Part shown: piece by piece, positions 53,938-64,000 of the stretch
How positions within the stretch are numbered: position 1 is the first letter of the stretch
How the letters are laid out: each line of letters starts with the position of its first letter
Source of the DNA: Ichthyophis bannanicus
Lineage: Eukaryota > Chordata > Amphibia > Gymnophiona > Ichthyophiidae
Direction: 5' to 3'
NCBI GenBank assembly: GCA_033557465.1
Contig: CM066032.1
Span: 54,410,955 to 54,474,954, forward strand
DNA length: 64,000 nt
The notes under the pieces: generated by a model
What the model was told of the DNA's origin: nothing
The model's input: the letters and a program-made list of their open reading frames with translations, nothing else
The model's database searches: none
Made by a program: the position numbers and the translations under genes

Positions 53938-54548
53938 ATGGAGAGGAATGGCTAGCAGAAAAAAGGAGGTGATAATGCCTCTGTATAAGTCTTTGGTATG
54001 ACCTCATTTGGAGTATAGTGTGCAATTCTGGAAACTGCACCTTCAAAAGGATGTGCACAGGATGGAGTCGGTGCAGAGGGTGGCTACTAAAATGATTAGT
54101 GGTCTTCATTATAAAGCATATGAGGACAGACTGAAGGATCTTACTATGTACACCTTAGAGGAAAGGCGGGATAGAGGTGATATGATTGAGATGTTTAAAT
54201 ACCTCCGTGGCATAAATGTTTAGGGAGAGAGCCTCTTTCAATTGAAAGCAAGTTCTGCTATGAGGGGACATGGGATGAGGGTGAAGGGAGATAGATTCAG
54301 GAGTGATATGCGGAAATATTTCTTTACGGAAAGAGTAGTGGATCTGTGGAGGTATTCAAACATCTCAATCATATCACCTCTATCCCGCCTTTCCTCTAAG
54401 GTGTACATATTAAGATCCTTAAGTCTGTCCTCATATGTTTTATAATGAAGCCCACTAATCATTTTAGTAGCCACCCTCTGCACCGACTCCATCCTGTTCA
54501 CATCCTTTTGAAGGTGCGGTCTCCAGAATTGCACACCATACTCCAAAT
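53938..54548. mobile_element. CR1 copy-2-family fragment with an inverted self-copy
   Basis: Plus-strand coding (MASRKKEVIMPLYKSLV, RVATKMISGLHYKAYED, RDRGDMIEMFKYLRG, FTERVVDLW) runs to about 54,345. The minus-strand version of the same ORF2 segment (LEYGVQFWRPHLQKDVN to RDRGDMIEMFEYL) then occupies 54,350-54,548. Arms of about 198 bp pair around a 145-bp loop. It may be two insertions or an aberrant reverse-transcription product. The 5' part of ORF2 and the 3' UTR are absent. Confidence 0.85.
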
Positions 54549-54954
54549 AATTACGTGTTCTGTGAGTATTTATGACTATTAACTTTAAAACTTTAGTTTG
54601 GTTCTTCAAAAGTACACTATTGATTGATTTGGTGAATGACGAATCCCGTTTGCAGGTTTAACTTTATACCGTTGTTTTCTTTGTACATCGGATGATTTAT
54701 TTTTAGCCGTTTCACACATGCCACACTCAAATTGTATTTGAAGACTTTATTTAAAAAAAAAGGGCTCTGACTGACTATCATATGAATAATCACGGCGTTT
54801 ACACAAGCATGAAAGGTTTAGGTACAGAAATACGTGTCTAAAAAGCCCGCAACTTGTCCTCCAGATATGAGACTTGTACATATTTAGAGCCTTAGGTTAG
54901 ACTATGGAACAGCTTCCCACTCTAGCGGTTCCCATGTTAAACATAGTTCTGAAT
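54549..54954. other. Unassigned AT-rich stretch
   Basis: No repeat of this window, no RT motif and no tRNA-like box is recognisable. A poly-A run lies at 54,753-54,761. It could be the 3' continuation of the antisense L1 to its right, but I cannot show it. Confidence 0.3.
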
Positions 54955-55067
54955 GGCGTGGGGAAACTGCCAGGTACGTATGACCTAGATTGGCCACTGT
55001 TGGAAACAGAATACTGGGCTTGATGGACCTCGGTCTGACCCAGTATGGCATCTCTTATGTTCTTATG
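54955..55067 (+). mobile_element. CR1 3' tail fragment
   Basis: TGGGGAAACTGCCAGGTACG, ATTGGCCACTGTTGGAAAC, GATGGACCTCGGTCTGACC, ending CTTATGTTCTTATGT. Close to 3,370-3,480. A heavily 5'-truncated copy. Confidence 0.85.
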
Positions 55068-55483
55068 TCTCCTAAGTACTGATATCTATGGGAAATGTTG
55101 TGATTATATTCACTCCTAAAGGCTTCTATACATCGCATTGTTTTCATGTTCCTTATGTTTTTATCTCTGACTCATTTCATAATATATCCTCCAATGGGTG
55201 TTTTTAGAGGTGCTTTTACCCATTTGTGTAAAAGGAGAAACATCTGAATAAATATGGAAAATTTGAGCCATAAAGGGAACATCCATTTTCGTAAAATACG
55301 AAGACAAAATCCTTGACAAATCCATTTCAAACACAAACTGAACTGATGATGTAGCACGTTCAGAAATCAGAATGTCAGATTATTCAAAAGTCTGTAAGAT
55401 TTTGTACCTTGCCATTTTGTGGAGAGTCAGAAGGTAAAAATGTAGAATGAGGTGAAAAGTATACTTTGTTCACTGTTTCCGAA

Positions 55484-55605
55484 ATTTAATTATTTATTTA
55501 TAGGCTGTATTTATATACCGCTTTTCACCAGGTCATAGCGGTTTACATAGAACAAAACATTTTACATTGAACTTTTTTAATACAAGAAACATTTTAATAC
55601 TTGAA
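55484..55605 (-). mobile_element. L2-like 3' tail, antisense, in L1 ORF1
   Basis: TTTAATTATTTATTTATAGG then TATATACCGCTTTTCACCAG and GTCATAGCGGTTTACATAG. Same subfamily as the tail at 31,000. It splits the L1 ORF1 between LENVG and the FLNNLTF region. Confidence 0.85.
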
Positions 55606-55724
55606 CATTCCAACATTTTCTAACACAACTTTATAACATTTAATCTTGAGGACCGCCTGTAGATAGTTTTTGAACGATTCCACTGGAAAAACATTAGGAA
55701 TAACCGGAAAGTTCAGCACTCTAA

Positions 55725-58207
55725 GGGGTATGTTTACTAAACCGTCTTAACGTAGCAGCAGCGATGTTATCACATATCATGCGATAACATCTCCGGCGAT
55801 GGTGAGGTGCGCAGAGGGAGGAGAAAGGCACCCCAGAGGGTGGAGTAAGGCTCCCCAGGGGCGGAGAGAAGGGGGTCAATGGGTGAAGAGTGGGTGGGGA
55901 GTGGATCCATGCACACTAACGCCGTGAAAGAAAGCTCTGAAAATTAGCACCAGTGAAAACCTTGCGCTAGGCACATTTGTAGGACAGAGAAACCATTTCA
56001 GTCAGCAATATACAGCAAAGGCAGGGGAACCCAGAAAAGTGATAGTAGTGATACATGTGCAGGAACCAAAAAGGCAAACAAACATATAAAATGACCAGAA
56101 CCACATTTAAAATCCCAATAACCAAGCTGGCCAATAGTGATATTAATGATAAAAATAAAGCAACACTACTGACAAAGTGTAAAAAGGAAGATATCATGTT
56201 TGGAAGGGTCTATGTTCTGTCCCCCTATAAAGTGAATGATCCCACATTGAAATAGCAGTGATCAGGGTTTTTGTCGTTTATATTGGGCAGGTTTGTTAGG
56301 GCGTGCACATGTGCAGCAACAGAAGAGTGGGCACGTAGGAAAGGGCAACTGTACTGATGCTGTAAATGGGATACAGGGGGCTGCAGGCGGCACATGCTGT
56401 GGTTCAGCTGGGGCACAGTGCGGACTAGGCAGATGCCTATGTGGCACATAGGAATGCCAAAACTGTAAAGCAGCAAGACAGCAACTGATGAGGGACCGAC
56501 ATGGGCACAAGTGTGTGTCCCACAGCATCACAATGCTGGCATAGGTGTGGGAGTGTGTGTATGTCTATCCAGTGTGTTGTGGCTGCATACACCTTACTGA
56601 GCCCACACTGCTTGCACTGTTTCTAGTTTTAGCCTGCCAATGTGCATAATGAGGAGCAAGGTATTTTGGGTATGGCCCGGACAGGGTGGCCTGGGCAGGA
56701 TGCATCTGCATAGGGTATAGGTCAATGACTGGGACATTGTAGTGCCTGACCACTACCTGCACGGACAGGGTGGCCACAGCATGTCATGCTGGGAGGTCAC
56801 TCTCACCCTGCCTGAGTAGTGACCAGGGTGCAGCAGGTGGAGATTGCCTGTGCTCTCTGCTGGTGAATGTCAGATAGTGGTGGGGATAAGCTGAGCTACT
56901 CCAGCTGTCTGCCATTGCCTTATGTGATGTGCACAGATCTGCATCTACTGCGCTGTAGGGTGCCTGTTCCCCAGCGGGGCTGGGCTTGATGGTCCTCTCT
57001 ACTACCACCATTGCAGAGATGTACAATGTCGATCTGTTGGTAGGAGATCCTGTTCCCCCCACTCTGAGCCACAGAGGGTGGGTAGGGTGGTGCTACATAA
57101 TCCACTTTGGGGTCCAAACACCCCCCCCCCACTTCACTTATAACATGTGACCATGGCACCCACACAGGATATGCACTATTCTGGGTGCATCATAGTCCAC
57201 AAGGGCTAGACATGACTGGGAAATACAGGTGTACCCTAGGTGTGTTGGCAAGGTCTACCTATCACACACTGGCACCTGATGGGGACCTGCAGCATAGCCT
57301 ATCTCAGCAAAGCCAGGTGCTGCAGACCTGGTGCTGGGTGCCCCACCTCACCCTCAGGGTGAGCACAGGACCCGCACAATGTCACGATCTGTAGCTACTC
57401 TGTGCCAGTAACACACATGGTCAGTTCGCCCTACCAAGCCTAGGTGCTGTGGGGGTGCATACCCCATTATGTGATCAGCTGTAGACTGCTGATATGCATG
57501 TGCAGTGCATCATGGGTATGGGTGGGTTTACCCTATCCTGGTAGCCACAGCAGACAGTTTGTGTGGTGACCTGCAGTCTTTCTGTAGCCAGCCAGCAGTG
57601 TGGTAGTAGCTATAAAGATGTAGCCCACTGGTCACATCAGTGACTGTGGAGGCAGAGGTCATGGGTTTGATCCCACAGTGGTGTTATTTAGGAATGCTGT
57701 CTAAGGCTTTTCCTTTTCATTTCAATCAGTGCTGCCAGCAGAAACACCCTCACAGTACTGTAGCCTAAGGTGCCTCATAGGTGCTCTGTAAGGCACCCTA
57801 TAGGGCACATTATAGGCAGGCAGGGCACTTTATAGTGTGACCTATGGGGTGCCTTATGAGGCACCTTAGGTTACGGCACTGTGAGGGTGTTTTTGCTGGC
57901 AGCACTGATTTAAATGAAAAGAAAATGCCTCAGACAGCCTTTTTAGATTACACCACTGCAGGATCAAACCCATGACCTATGCCTCCACCGTCATTGCAGT
58001 AACCAGTAAGCTATATCGTTACAGCTTCTAACACTGCGGTGGCATATACTTAGGGTTAACAGACATTAACGTGCCACGGCACCCACTATCATGCGATCCA
58101 GATTCTTGCTACCTTAGGACTGGAACGCCCACTCCTTATATGGCATTCTTCACATTATCGCTGCAACTAACGCCGAGAACATTAAGACGGTTTAGTAAAC
58201 ATACACC
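55725..58207 (-). mobile_element. G9: complete 2.5-kb G element with TAA duplication
   Basis: TAA|GGGGTATGTTTACTAAACCG on the left and CGGTTTAGTAAACATACACC|TAA on the right give matched 3-bp flanks. Removing it joins codons to read NLRVLNFP of L1 ORF1, which confirms the boundaries. Order: arm with GTTATCACATATCATGCG, GC-rich segment, body modules in the reverse order of 44,229-45,600, tRNA-palindrome module (57,588-58,040), right arm. It lacks the MITE and internal tRNA-like module, and any transposase. Confidence 0.92.
57588..58040. repeat. tRNA-palindrome module (copy 4)
   Basis: Left arm A box GTAGCCCACTGG and B box GGTTTGATCC; right arm AGGATCAAACCC and CAGTAAGCTATATC. Core GTGCCTCATAGGTGC and TTATGAGGCACC. 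Position within the element matches the other copies. Confidence 0.8.
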
Positions 58208-58620
58208 TAAGGTTTAAACCATAAAGCCTATTTCAAATTGTTCCATCTATTGATGTAATAGTACTTTATCTTTTACCAACTGATCTGTAACCATTTTGTA
58301 TTCATTCACCTCCTTAGATAGAACAACTAATTTTTCTTATGTCTCTTTAGCTAACAATGCATGATGAGAGGAGAGGTGTCCAACCTTCTGAACCAAAGTT
58401 ACAACATTCTGTGAGCATTTAGAGACTTCATCATCCAGTTTAAGCAATAAATTCCATATAGACTGTAGCATAATCTCTGAAGGCACAACTCACCATAGTG
58501 GCCATGACGCCAGCTGTCTGGACATCAAGTCTTGACGACAGATGAACGCCTCAGTAGCCCCCAGAAGAGAGTAACCAACAACCACTACCCTTCACTTCCT
58601 TCTGGTCACTGATTTCACAG

Positions 58621-58879
58621 CTTTGGGATGCTAGCTCTTTGGTTCTTCTCTTTCCTGGGATGCTTTCACTTCCTCCACTTCCAGGGCTGTATATTGGTTC
58701 TTCAATTCAAGGGCTTGAGGAGTTGGACTGTTGAGTCTGCAGGCTCTGGTGACTCGTGTCCAACTCTTCATTCTGTAGTAATGGATGGAGGGGGGAGATT
58801 CTATTATCTGAGGTGCTCTAGGAACAGTTATGGATCAAGGGGAGAGACTCTATTATCTCAGCTGCTGATCATCTTCAGT
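58621..58879. other. Unassigned; possible L1 5' sequence
   Basis: The minus strand has a basic stretch near KREEPKSS at about 58,625-58,650, which would fit the start of L1 ORF1. GGGGGAGATTCTATTATCT and a near copy at 58,840 form a 50-bp imperfect repeat. No firm assignment. Confidence 0.3.
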
Positions 58880-59260
58880 CTGTTCAAAACTTAGCTGCAT
58901 GGCTAATCTTCTGCCACCCTGGATATGCTCATATAACCCTTCTTCTCATGTTGCTTCATTGGCTCTCTATCCATTTCCATATCTAGTTCAAACTTCTCCT
59001 ACTGATCTATAAGTGCCCTCATCTGCTGCTCCTCACTACTTTTCCTCTCTTATCTCTTCCTACACCCCTTCTCAGGTATTCCACGCTTCTGGCAGATCCC
59101 TTCTATCTGTGTACTTCTCTTCTATAGCTAACTCCAGACTTTGCTCCTTTCACCTTGCTGCTCCTTATGCCTGGAACAAACTATCTGAGTCTGTGTCAGG
59201 CTTCATCTCTGGCCCTTTTCAAATCCAGTCTGAAAATTCACCTCTTTGAGGCCACTTTTG
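58880..59260 (+). pseudogene. L2 ORF2 C-terminal fragment
   Basis: Readable text in shifting frames: HITLLLMLLHWLSIHFHI, FKLLLLIYKCPHLLL, FSFHLAAPYAWNKLSES-like text and FKSSLKIHLFEATFGS. The arrangement matches the L2 C-terminus. The sequence after it (CTAGATGTATCCTTGTCC) is 3' UTR-like. Truncated 5'. Confidence 0.7.
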
Positions 59261-59344
59261 GATCCTGATCCGCTTAGTCTCCTATGTGTTTCCTTACCAT
59301 TCCCCTAGATGTATCCTTGTCCTGAGCTGTTGTGTTGTCTGTCT

Positions 59345-59440
59345 TATTTTATTATTAGCTTTTATATACTGCACTATTTAGTATCAGAGTGGTTTGCAAG
59401 GAACATTTACAAACAAGCAGCAAGCAACTTTACAGAGAAC
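59345..59440 (-). mobile_element. L2-like 3' tail, antisense
   Basis: TTTTATTATTAGC, TATATACTGCACTATTTAG and TATCAGAGTGGTTTGCAAGG: the hairpin with compensating changes (CTGCAC and GAGTGG). Confidence 0.65.
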
Positions 59441-59561
59441 GAATAAAGAACAGGCATAAAACATCAGAACCAGTAAATTAACTTTAACAGGCAAGAACAA
59501 TATATCTTAGTATCAAGGCAGGGCGCTAAATAACTAGTAAAAGGGTAAAAGTCAAAAGTCA

Positions 59562-59632
59562 AAAAACGCTGCTGATCGCTGGAAGTAGCGGTATACAAAT
59601 GTATACTAAATAAATAAATAAATAAAACTAAA
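59562..59632 (+). mobile_element. L2-like 3' tail
   Basis: AACGCTGCTGATCGCTGGAA then GTAGCGGTATACAAATGTA and (TAAA)n; sister of 48,595-48,695. Confidence 0.8.
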
Positions 59633-59699
59633 AAGGGAAAGGGTGGAGGGAGAAGAGGGGTGGAGTATGGAATCGGAGGGGAAGAGGCGGGGAGGAAGG

Positions 59700-60185
59700 A
59701 GAACAAAGAGCAGCATCAAATTCTTTGGTCAGCATTAAGAGCGTCCTTCTATGTTGACAGCATTATGGGAGAGCTTCATTACGTTATGTGGTCATAAGCC
59801 AGCTGGAAAAGATGGGTCTTTAAAGCCTTCTTGAAAGTAGAGATGTCGCTGATGGTTCGGACTGAGGCAGGGAGAGCATTCCAGAGTATTGGGGCGTATA
59901 AGGAAAAGGCTTGGTTCGTGGCAGCTTTAGAGCAAGGCCTTGTGAGAGAAGGCAAGACCAGGGTATTTTCATGTTAGATCTTCGTGTTCGATTGTCTGGG
60001 GTTAGTTGAACAATTGATGACAAGGAGGAAGTGGATAAATTGTAGATAATCTTGAATGTGAGAAGAAGAGCTTTATAAGCCAAATGACTGAAGATGGGAA
60101 GCCAGTGTAGTTGCATCAGGATGGGTGAGATGTGCTCATGTCTAGAGACACCCTGGAGTGATCGGGCAGGAGTGGTTGGAGGATG
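59700..60185 (-). pseudogene. L2 ORF2 C-terminal fragment, antisense
   Basis: The minus strand has LMQLHWLPIFSHLAYKALLL, TFKIIYNLSTSSLSSIVQL, TPDNRTRRSN and PQYSGMLSLPQSEPS, then LLSRRL in the frame ending at 59,820; further LF-type text lies in another frame. It is the same protein end as 49,128 and 58,880, from a different subfamily. Confidence 0.75.
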
Positions 60186-60244
60186 TATTTAGGGGTACCA
60201 TGAAGAATAATGTTTGCATAGTCAAACTTGACTAGTAGTCAAGT

Positions 60245-60370
60245 CTTGACTAGACTGTAAGTTCTGATGAGCAGGGGCTGTCTTTTACATGTGTCTGTAC
60301 ATGCTGCATTCACCTTGTAACACTATACAAATGATCAGTAGTAGGAGTGGTAGTAGTAATCTGTCACAAG
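60245..60370 (+). mobile_element. LINE-type 3' tail (AGTAGTAGT-ended)
   Basis: GACTGTAAGTTCTGATGAGC, AGGGGCTGTCTTTTACATG, CCTTGTAACACTATACAAATG and a trailing AGTAGTAGGAGTGGTAGTAG. This resembles the 3' terminus common to L2/CR1-type tetrapod repeats. Only about 125 bp remain. Confidence 0.55.
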
Positions 60371-60947
60371 GGAGAAGAGGTATAGGTGAGCCAGTGTTCA
60401 GGGAAAAAGGAGACAGGGATTTTGAGCAGGATCCTGCTGTGTACATATATCTGTCTAATTTTCATTTGTGGCTTTCTGGTAAATATTGTCACAGATTATG
60501 ATTACTGTTGGCCAATCAGAAGGATGAGATTCTCTGCCCCATAATCTTATGGTGTAATAAAAGAGGGCTGAGTTACTGCAGGACGGTCGGGCATCATTCT
60601 GCTCTCTGAGGCTTCCTTCACCTCCAGCCACACCACCTCCTCCTCCAGTATCCGCCACAGTGAACCCTCCTGAGCTGCCTCTCGCTGGTGCTCTCTGCAC
60701 GCAGAGGTTTCCTTCATCTCCAGGTATTTTATTTATTCATTCTGAATCTATATTCCAGCCTATTCCTGGGCTTCTTACCATAGCTTAAGAGAAAAGGGAA
60801 ATGAAATGAGGCTCTTACTCATCTCTGGATTAGGGGAGGCTCAATGGTGGGACACAATACACTTCATTTTCCTCACCTTTCCCTGCATTTCAAGAGATTG
60901 TTTCTTCCTTTTGCTCAGGTGTTATCCTTGGGATGGCATGCTGGCAC
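60371..60947. other. Unassigned stretch, possibly LTR-like
   Basis: GTGTAATAAAAGAGGGCTGAG near 60,552 combines an AATAAA signal with a sharp compositional change, followed by C/T-rich text (CACCTCCAGCCACACCACCT). That would fit an R-U5-like region, but no matching second LTR, primer site or TG...CA ends could be located. Confidence 0.25.
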
Positions 60948-62812
60948 TGTTTGTGAAGGCCAAACAAAGGCACAAGGAGCGAGGGTGTAGAGGGTCACCA
61001 CTTTATTAGAAAAATATAGCCCCAATGCGTTTTGGCAAAGTTGCTTTCTTCAGGGGGCACACATAGGAGGCAATGTGTAACTCAAAGTCTTTAGAAAGAC
61101 TCCATAAAGAGTACTGCAGATAATGCTGGTATGGTACGATATGATGGGTCAAAGAGTATAGAGGCAAATCCTTGGCATCTAAAAGGTAGCGCGAGTGAAT
61201 GGTGTCAAATTCCTAAAAAAGTGGTGGCCCTCTACACCAGGAGTGTCCAATCCTGTCCTGGAGGGCCACAATCCTGGCAGGCTTTTGGGATAGCCCTAAT
61301 GAATATGCAGGAATATATATGCATTAGAGATATCCTGCCAACCCGACTGGTATGTGGCCCTCCAGGACTGGTTTGGAGACCCCTAGCTTACACCTCTGTC
61401 ATTTAAGATTGCGAGTGGGCAAGGTGCAGATGTCCTAGACATCAAAAAGTGTAGATAAAATTTGTCACATCCCTCCTCGATTCTCACCACCACCAAAAAG
61501 TTGTCCAAATCCACTCCTGGAGTCAGGTTGGCAGGATATCTCTAATGCATATATATCTCATGCATATTCATTAGGGCTATCCCAAAAACCTGCCAGGATT
61601 GCGGCCCTCCAGGACAGGGTTGGACATCCCTGCTTTACACCCTCTCTCCTTGGGCCTTTGTTTGGACTTCTACTGCAAGGGCCTTTGCTCTCCTTGTGTT
61701 GTTTGACTGTTTGTGAAGGGTCCACCACAAAAAGCAAGATACCACGTCAAATCAAGAACCCAGTCTAAGACGTTGTATGTTAGCCCATATATAGGTCTTG
61801 TAAACTAAAAGAAGAAATAAGAAAATTGATTTTAAGACACGGGTTAAAAAACATAAACAATAAATACTTAATATAGCATAAAAACTATAATCTAGCAAAC
61901 TATAAAGGCTAGGGCATCATAAATAAAAACATAATCTGTAAATAAAACGATACGTTTAAACAACTTATGGTATGTCACTTTCTAATGGCAGGAGCGAATC
62001 AGCATGAACCAAACACCATGGGGCTTGTTTACAAAGCCGCAGCTTAGTAAACAAGCCCCTATATTTTTGTCACCAATTATAGTATTTTATATTTAGAACC
62101 AAAAGCAAAAGTTATCTATTACTGCTTACTGCACTCGTTTATGGATGAGAGAGGGAATGAACCTTAAAACCTTCACTGTGATATGATAATAGCACCTATG
62201 CAAACATGAAAATTAATTTATAAAAAAAACACATTCAGAAATTATTATAATATAAAGAACCAGTCAGAGCAGACCATACTGTAAGCATATATAAATATAT
62301 TTTAGCTTCTTATTGTTTATGTTTTTTAACCTGTATCTTAAAGTCAATTTTCTTATTTCTTCTTTTAGTTTACAAGACTTATATATGGGCTAACATACAA
62401 CAGAGGTACCCATATAAAATTTTGGTTCATGGGTTTATGTCACACCCTTATACATTGATTTTATATGTTTTTATGTAGCTAATTATGATTTTAATTGTTA
62501 TTATAAGATGATTTTATATTTATGTGTGGTCATTTAACATTTGTTTGTGGTATTTATAATTATGTTTTTAATCCTTTTTATATGTTTGCTGCATTTATGT
62601 TTTAATTTGTGATTTCTTCATTTATGTTTTAATTACAATTTGTATATTTATGATTTTAGCTTGCCAGATTAACCCCTGATGAAGGTTATCAAAATACAGT
62701 CTGTGTCGGGTTGTCCCTGGTTATGATAAATAAAGCTCTATCTTTCCATTTCATCACTGCTTGTGAAGGTTCAGTTGAGTTGGCATGCCTTCGAGGGATG
62801 GATAAAAACAAA
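60948..62812. repeat. Foldback mosaic with MITE copies and AT-rich inverted arms
   Basis: Three inverted pairs are seen. First, 60,956-60,995 against 61,630-61,668 (CCAAACAAAGGCACAAGG). Second, two opposed copies of the palindromic MITE (61,237-61,385 and 61,505-61,642). Third, 61,771-61,868 against 62,308-62,403 (about 97-bp arms with GTAAACTAAAAGAAGAAAT). TTTTGGCAAAGTTGCTTTCT at 61,029 and CCCCTGATGAAGGTTATC at 62,674 are opposed versions of one 3'-end-like motif followed by AATAAA. No coding frame is supported. Confidence 0.6.
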
Positions 62813-64000
62813 GGGGTATGTTTAATAAAGGGCGCTATTTGCGCTGCTGTCATGTTATCGCACGATAAGGCACCTTATCGCACGATAATGGCACTTTACT
62901 GGGCGATAAGGCACCTTATCACGCGTTAACACGCGCAGCAGCGCAACGTCGCAAATGAGCGCTGAAGGCGGAGAAAGGCACCCGGAGGGTGGAGGAAGGC
63001 TCCCCTGGGGCGGAAAGAGAGGGTCAATGGGTGGAGAGTGGGAGGGGAGAGGCTCCCTGCACACTAACGCTGTGGATTCTTGGGCTGAAAACTAACGCGA
63101 GTGAAACCCTCGCGTTAGAGCAGATTTAAAGGGAAGAGAAGCCATTTCCGTCAACAATGTACAGCAAAGCCAGGGAAACCTACAAAAAGTGATAAGTGTG
63201 ATACATGTGCACGTAACAAAAGGGCAAATAAACATTGAAAATGACCTGAACAAACTGGAAAAAAACCATAACCAAGCTGGGCAATAGTGATATTAATGGG
63301 AAACATAAAAAAACCACTACCAGGAAAGCTCCACAAAAAGGATATCAATTTTGGAAGGGGCTATGCTCTGTCCCCATACAAGGTGAATGATCCCACAGTG
63401 AAATAGCGCTGATCAGGGTTTTTCCTTTCTATTGGACAGGTTTCCTAAGGCATGCACATGTCCCACAACAGCAGGGCGGGCATGTCGGAATGGGAAACTG
63501 GACAGATGCTGGAAAAGGGGATACAGAGGACTGCAGGCGGCACATGCTGTGGTGCAGCTGGGTCACAGTGCGGACTAGGGTGTTGCCTAGGTGGCCCATA
63601 GGAATGCTGAAACAGTAGAGCCACCAGACAGCAACTGATGAGGGCCCAACATGGGCACGAGTGTGTTTCCCCAGTGTCACAGGGGATAGTACCCAGCAGG
63701 TACCCCCAAGGGCACAGAACATTGGCAGGCGGTGCTGGGGGGAAGCGTGGATGTCTATGCAGGCACCTCTACCCCAGAACCCACACCATAGGCAGCCGCC
63801 TACCGGCACACTGGATGACCTGAGACTGCACACCACCAGCACCACCAGCAGAAGGGCATGTCAGCATGGCGACAGAGGGGTACTGGTGGTGGAGGGGGCA
63901 GTGGCAGCTGCCCACAGCAGACCATGGCCTCGCCATGTTTAGGTGTGTGCAGTGCACTGCACCAGACAGGCCCTGTCTGACAAACAGTCATGGTATCCCC
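62813..64000 (+). mobile_element. G10: left part of a G element, cut by the window end
   Basis: AAA|GGGGTATGTTTAATAAAGGG starts it; the arm has TTATCGCACGATAAGGC palindromes. It then follows G7 closely (47,040-48,200), including GGTCAATGGGTGGAGAGTGG, ATGTACAGCAAAGCCAGGG and CATAGGCAGC. The tRNA-like module would lie just past the window. Confidence 0.8.

Larger units (their letters stand above)
55160..58620 (-). pseudogene. L1-type LINE ORF1, interrupted by G9 and an L2 tail
   Basis: Minus-strand pieces, in protein order: a coiled-coil-like segment (LDDEVSKCSQNVVTLVQKV at about 58,385-58,440; KEVNEYKMVTDQLVKDK at about 58,265-58,315), then NLRVLNFPVIPNVFPVESF reconstructed across the G9 insertion, KNYLQAVLKIK (about 55,640-55,670), the L2 tail at 55,484-55,605, then FLNNLTF, ATSSVQFVFEMDLSRIL and FMAQIFHIYSDVSPFTQ (about 55,230-55,350). 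This is the coiled-coil, RRM and C-terminal layout of the L1 ORF1 RNA-binding protein. Frameshifts are frequent. Confidence 0.75.

Overview
The window reads as vertebrate chromosomal DNA made almost entirely of transposable elements nested inside one another. I see no convincing single-copy host gene, no rRNA, no CRISPR array and no prokaryotic-style operon. The mix is CR1-, L2-, L1- and RTE/BovB-type LINEs, a tyrosine-recombinase DIRS element, hAT DNA transposons with 8-bp target duplications, tRNA-headed SINEs and large terminal-inverted-repeat elements. This suggests an amphibian or other tetrapod with a large repeat-rich genome. A caecilian-like amphibian is my guess, made from family resemblance and with low confidence.

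Layout. 1-6,606: two CR1-type LINEs. The first is interrupted by a 756-bp insertion carrying four 112-bp GC-rich monomers and by an L2 3' fragment; the second is nearly full-length in ORF2. About 7,681-22,260: one degenerate DIRS element (gag, RT, RNase H, tyrosine recombinase) blown up from about 5 kb to 14.6 kb by insertions. These are a 5.0-kb hAT that itself holds a 2.4-kb hAT, three SINEs, an L2 tail, and a 3.6-kb element with about 390-bp inverted repeats. About 24,140-27,240: an L2 LINE. 27,241-28,215: a hAT end and an inverted CR1/SINE composite. 28,870-29,637: one open frame I cannot identify.

30,078-64,000 is dominated by an element family that I cannot match to a described one, here called G elements. 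Ends are GGGGTATGTTTACTAAA and its complement. Target duplications are 3 bp where both flanks can be read (TAT/TAT, AAA/AAA, TAA/TAA), so the family is PIF/Harbinger-like in style, although no transposase is visible. The interiors are modular and shared between copies: GC-rich arms, a 430-470 bp palindrome with convergent tRNA-like A/B boxes, a separate tRNA-like module, and an embedded 190-bp palindromic hAT MITE. Copies occur in both orientations, nested in one another, and two show precise empty-site evidence.

Two halves of a single hAT insertion, each with the same 8-bp duplication, lie 6.4 kb apart in opposite orientation and mark an inversion of about 6.9 kb. The coding remnants are broken by frameshifts, stops or insertions. 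The biology here is insertion history, shared 3' tails between SINEs and LINEs, and modular non-autonomous elements, not cooperating genes.
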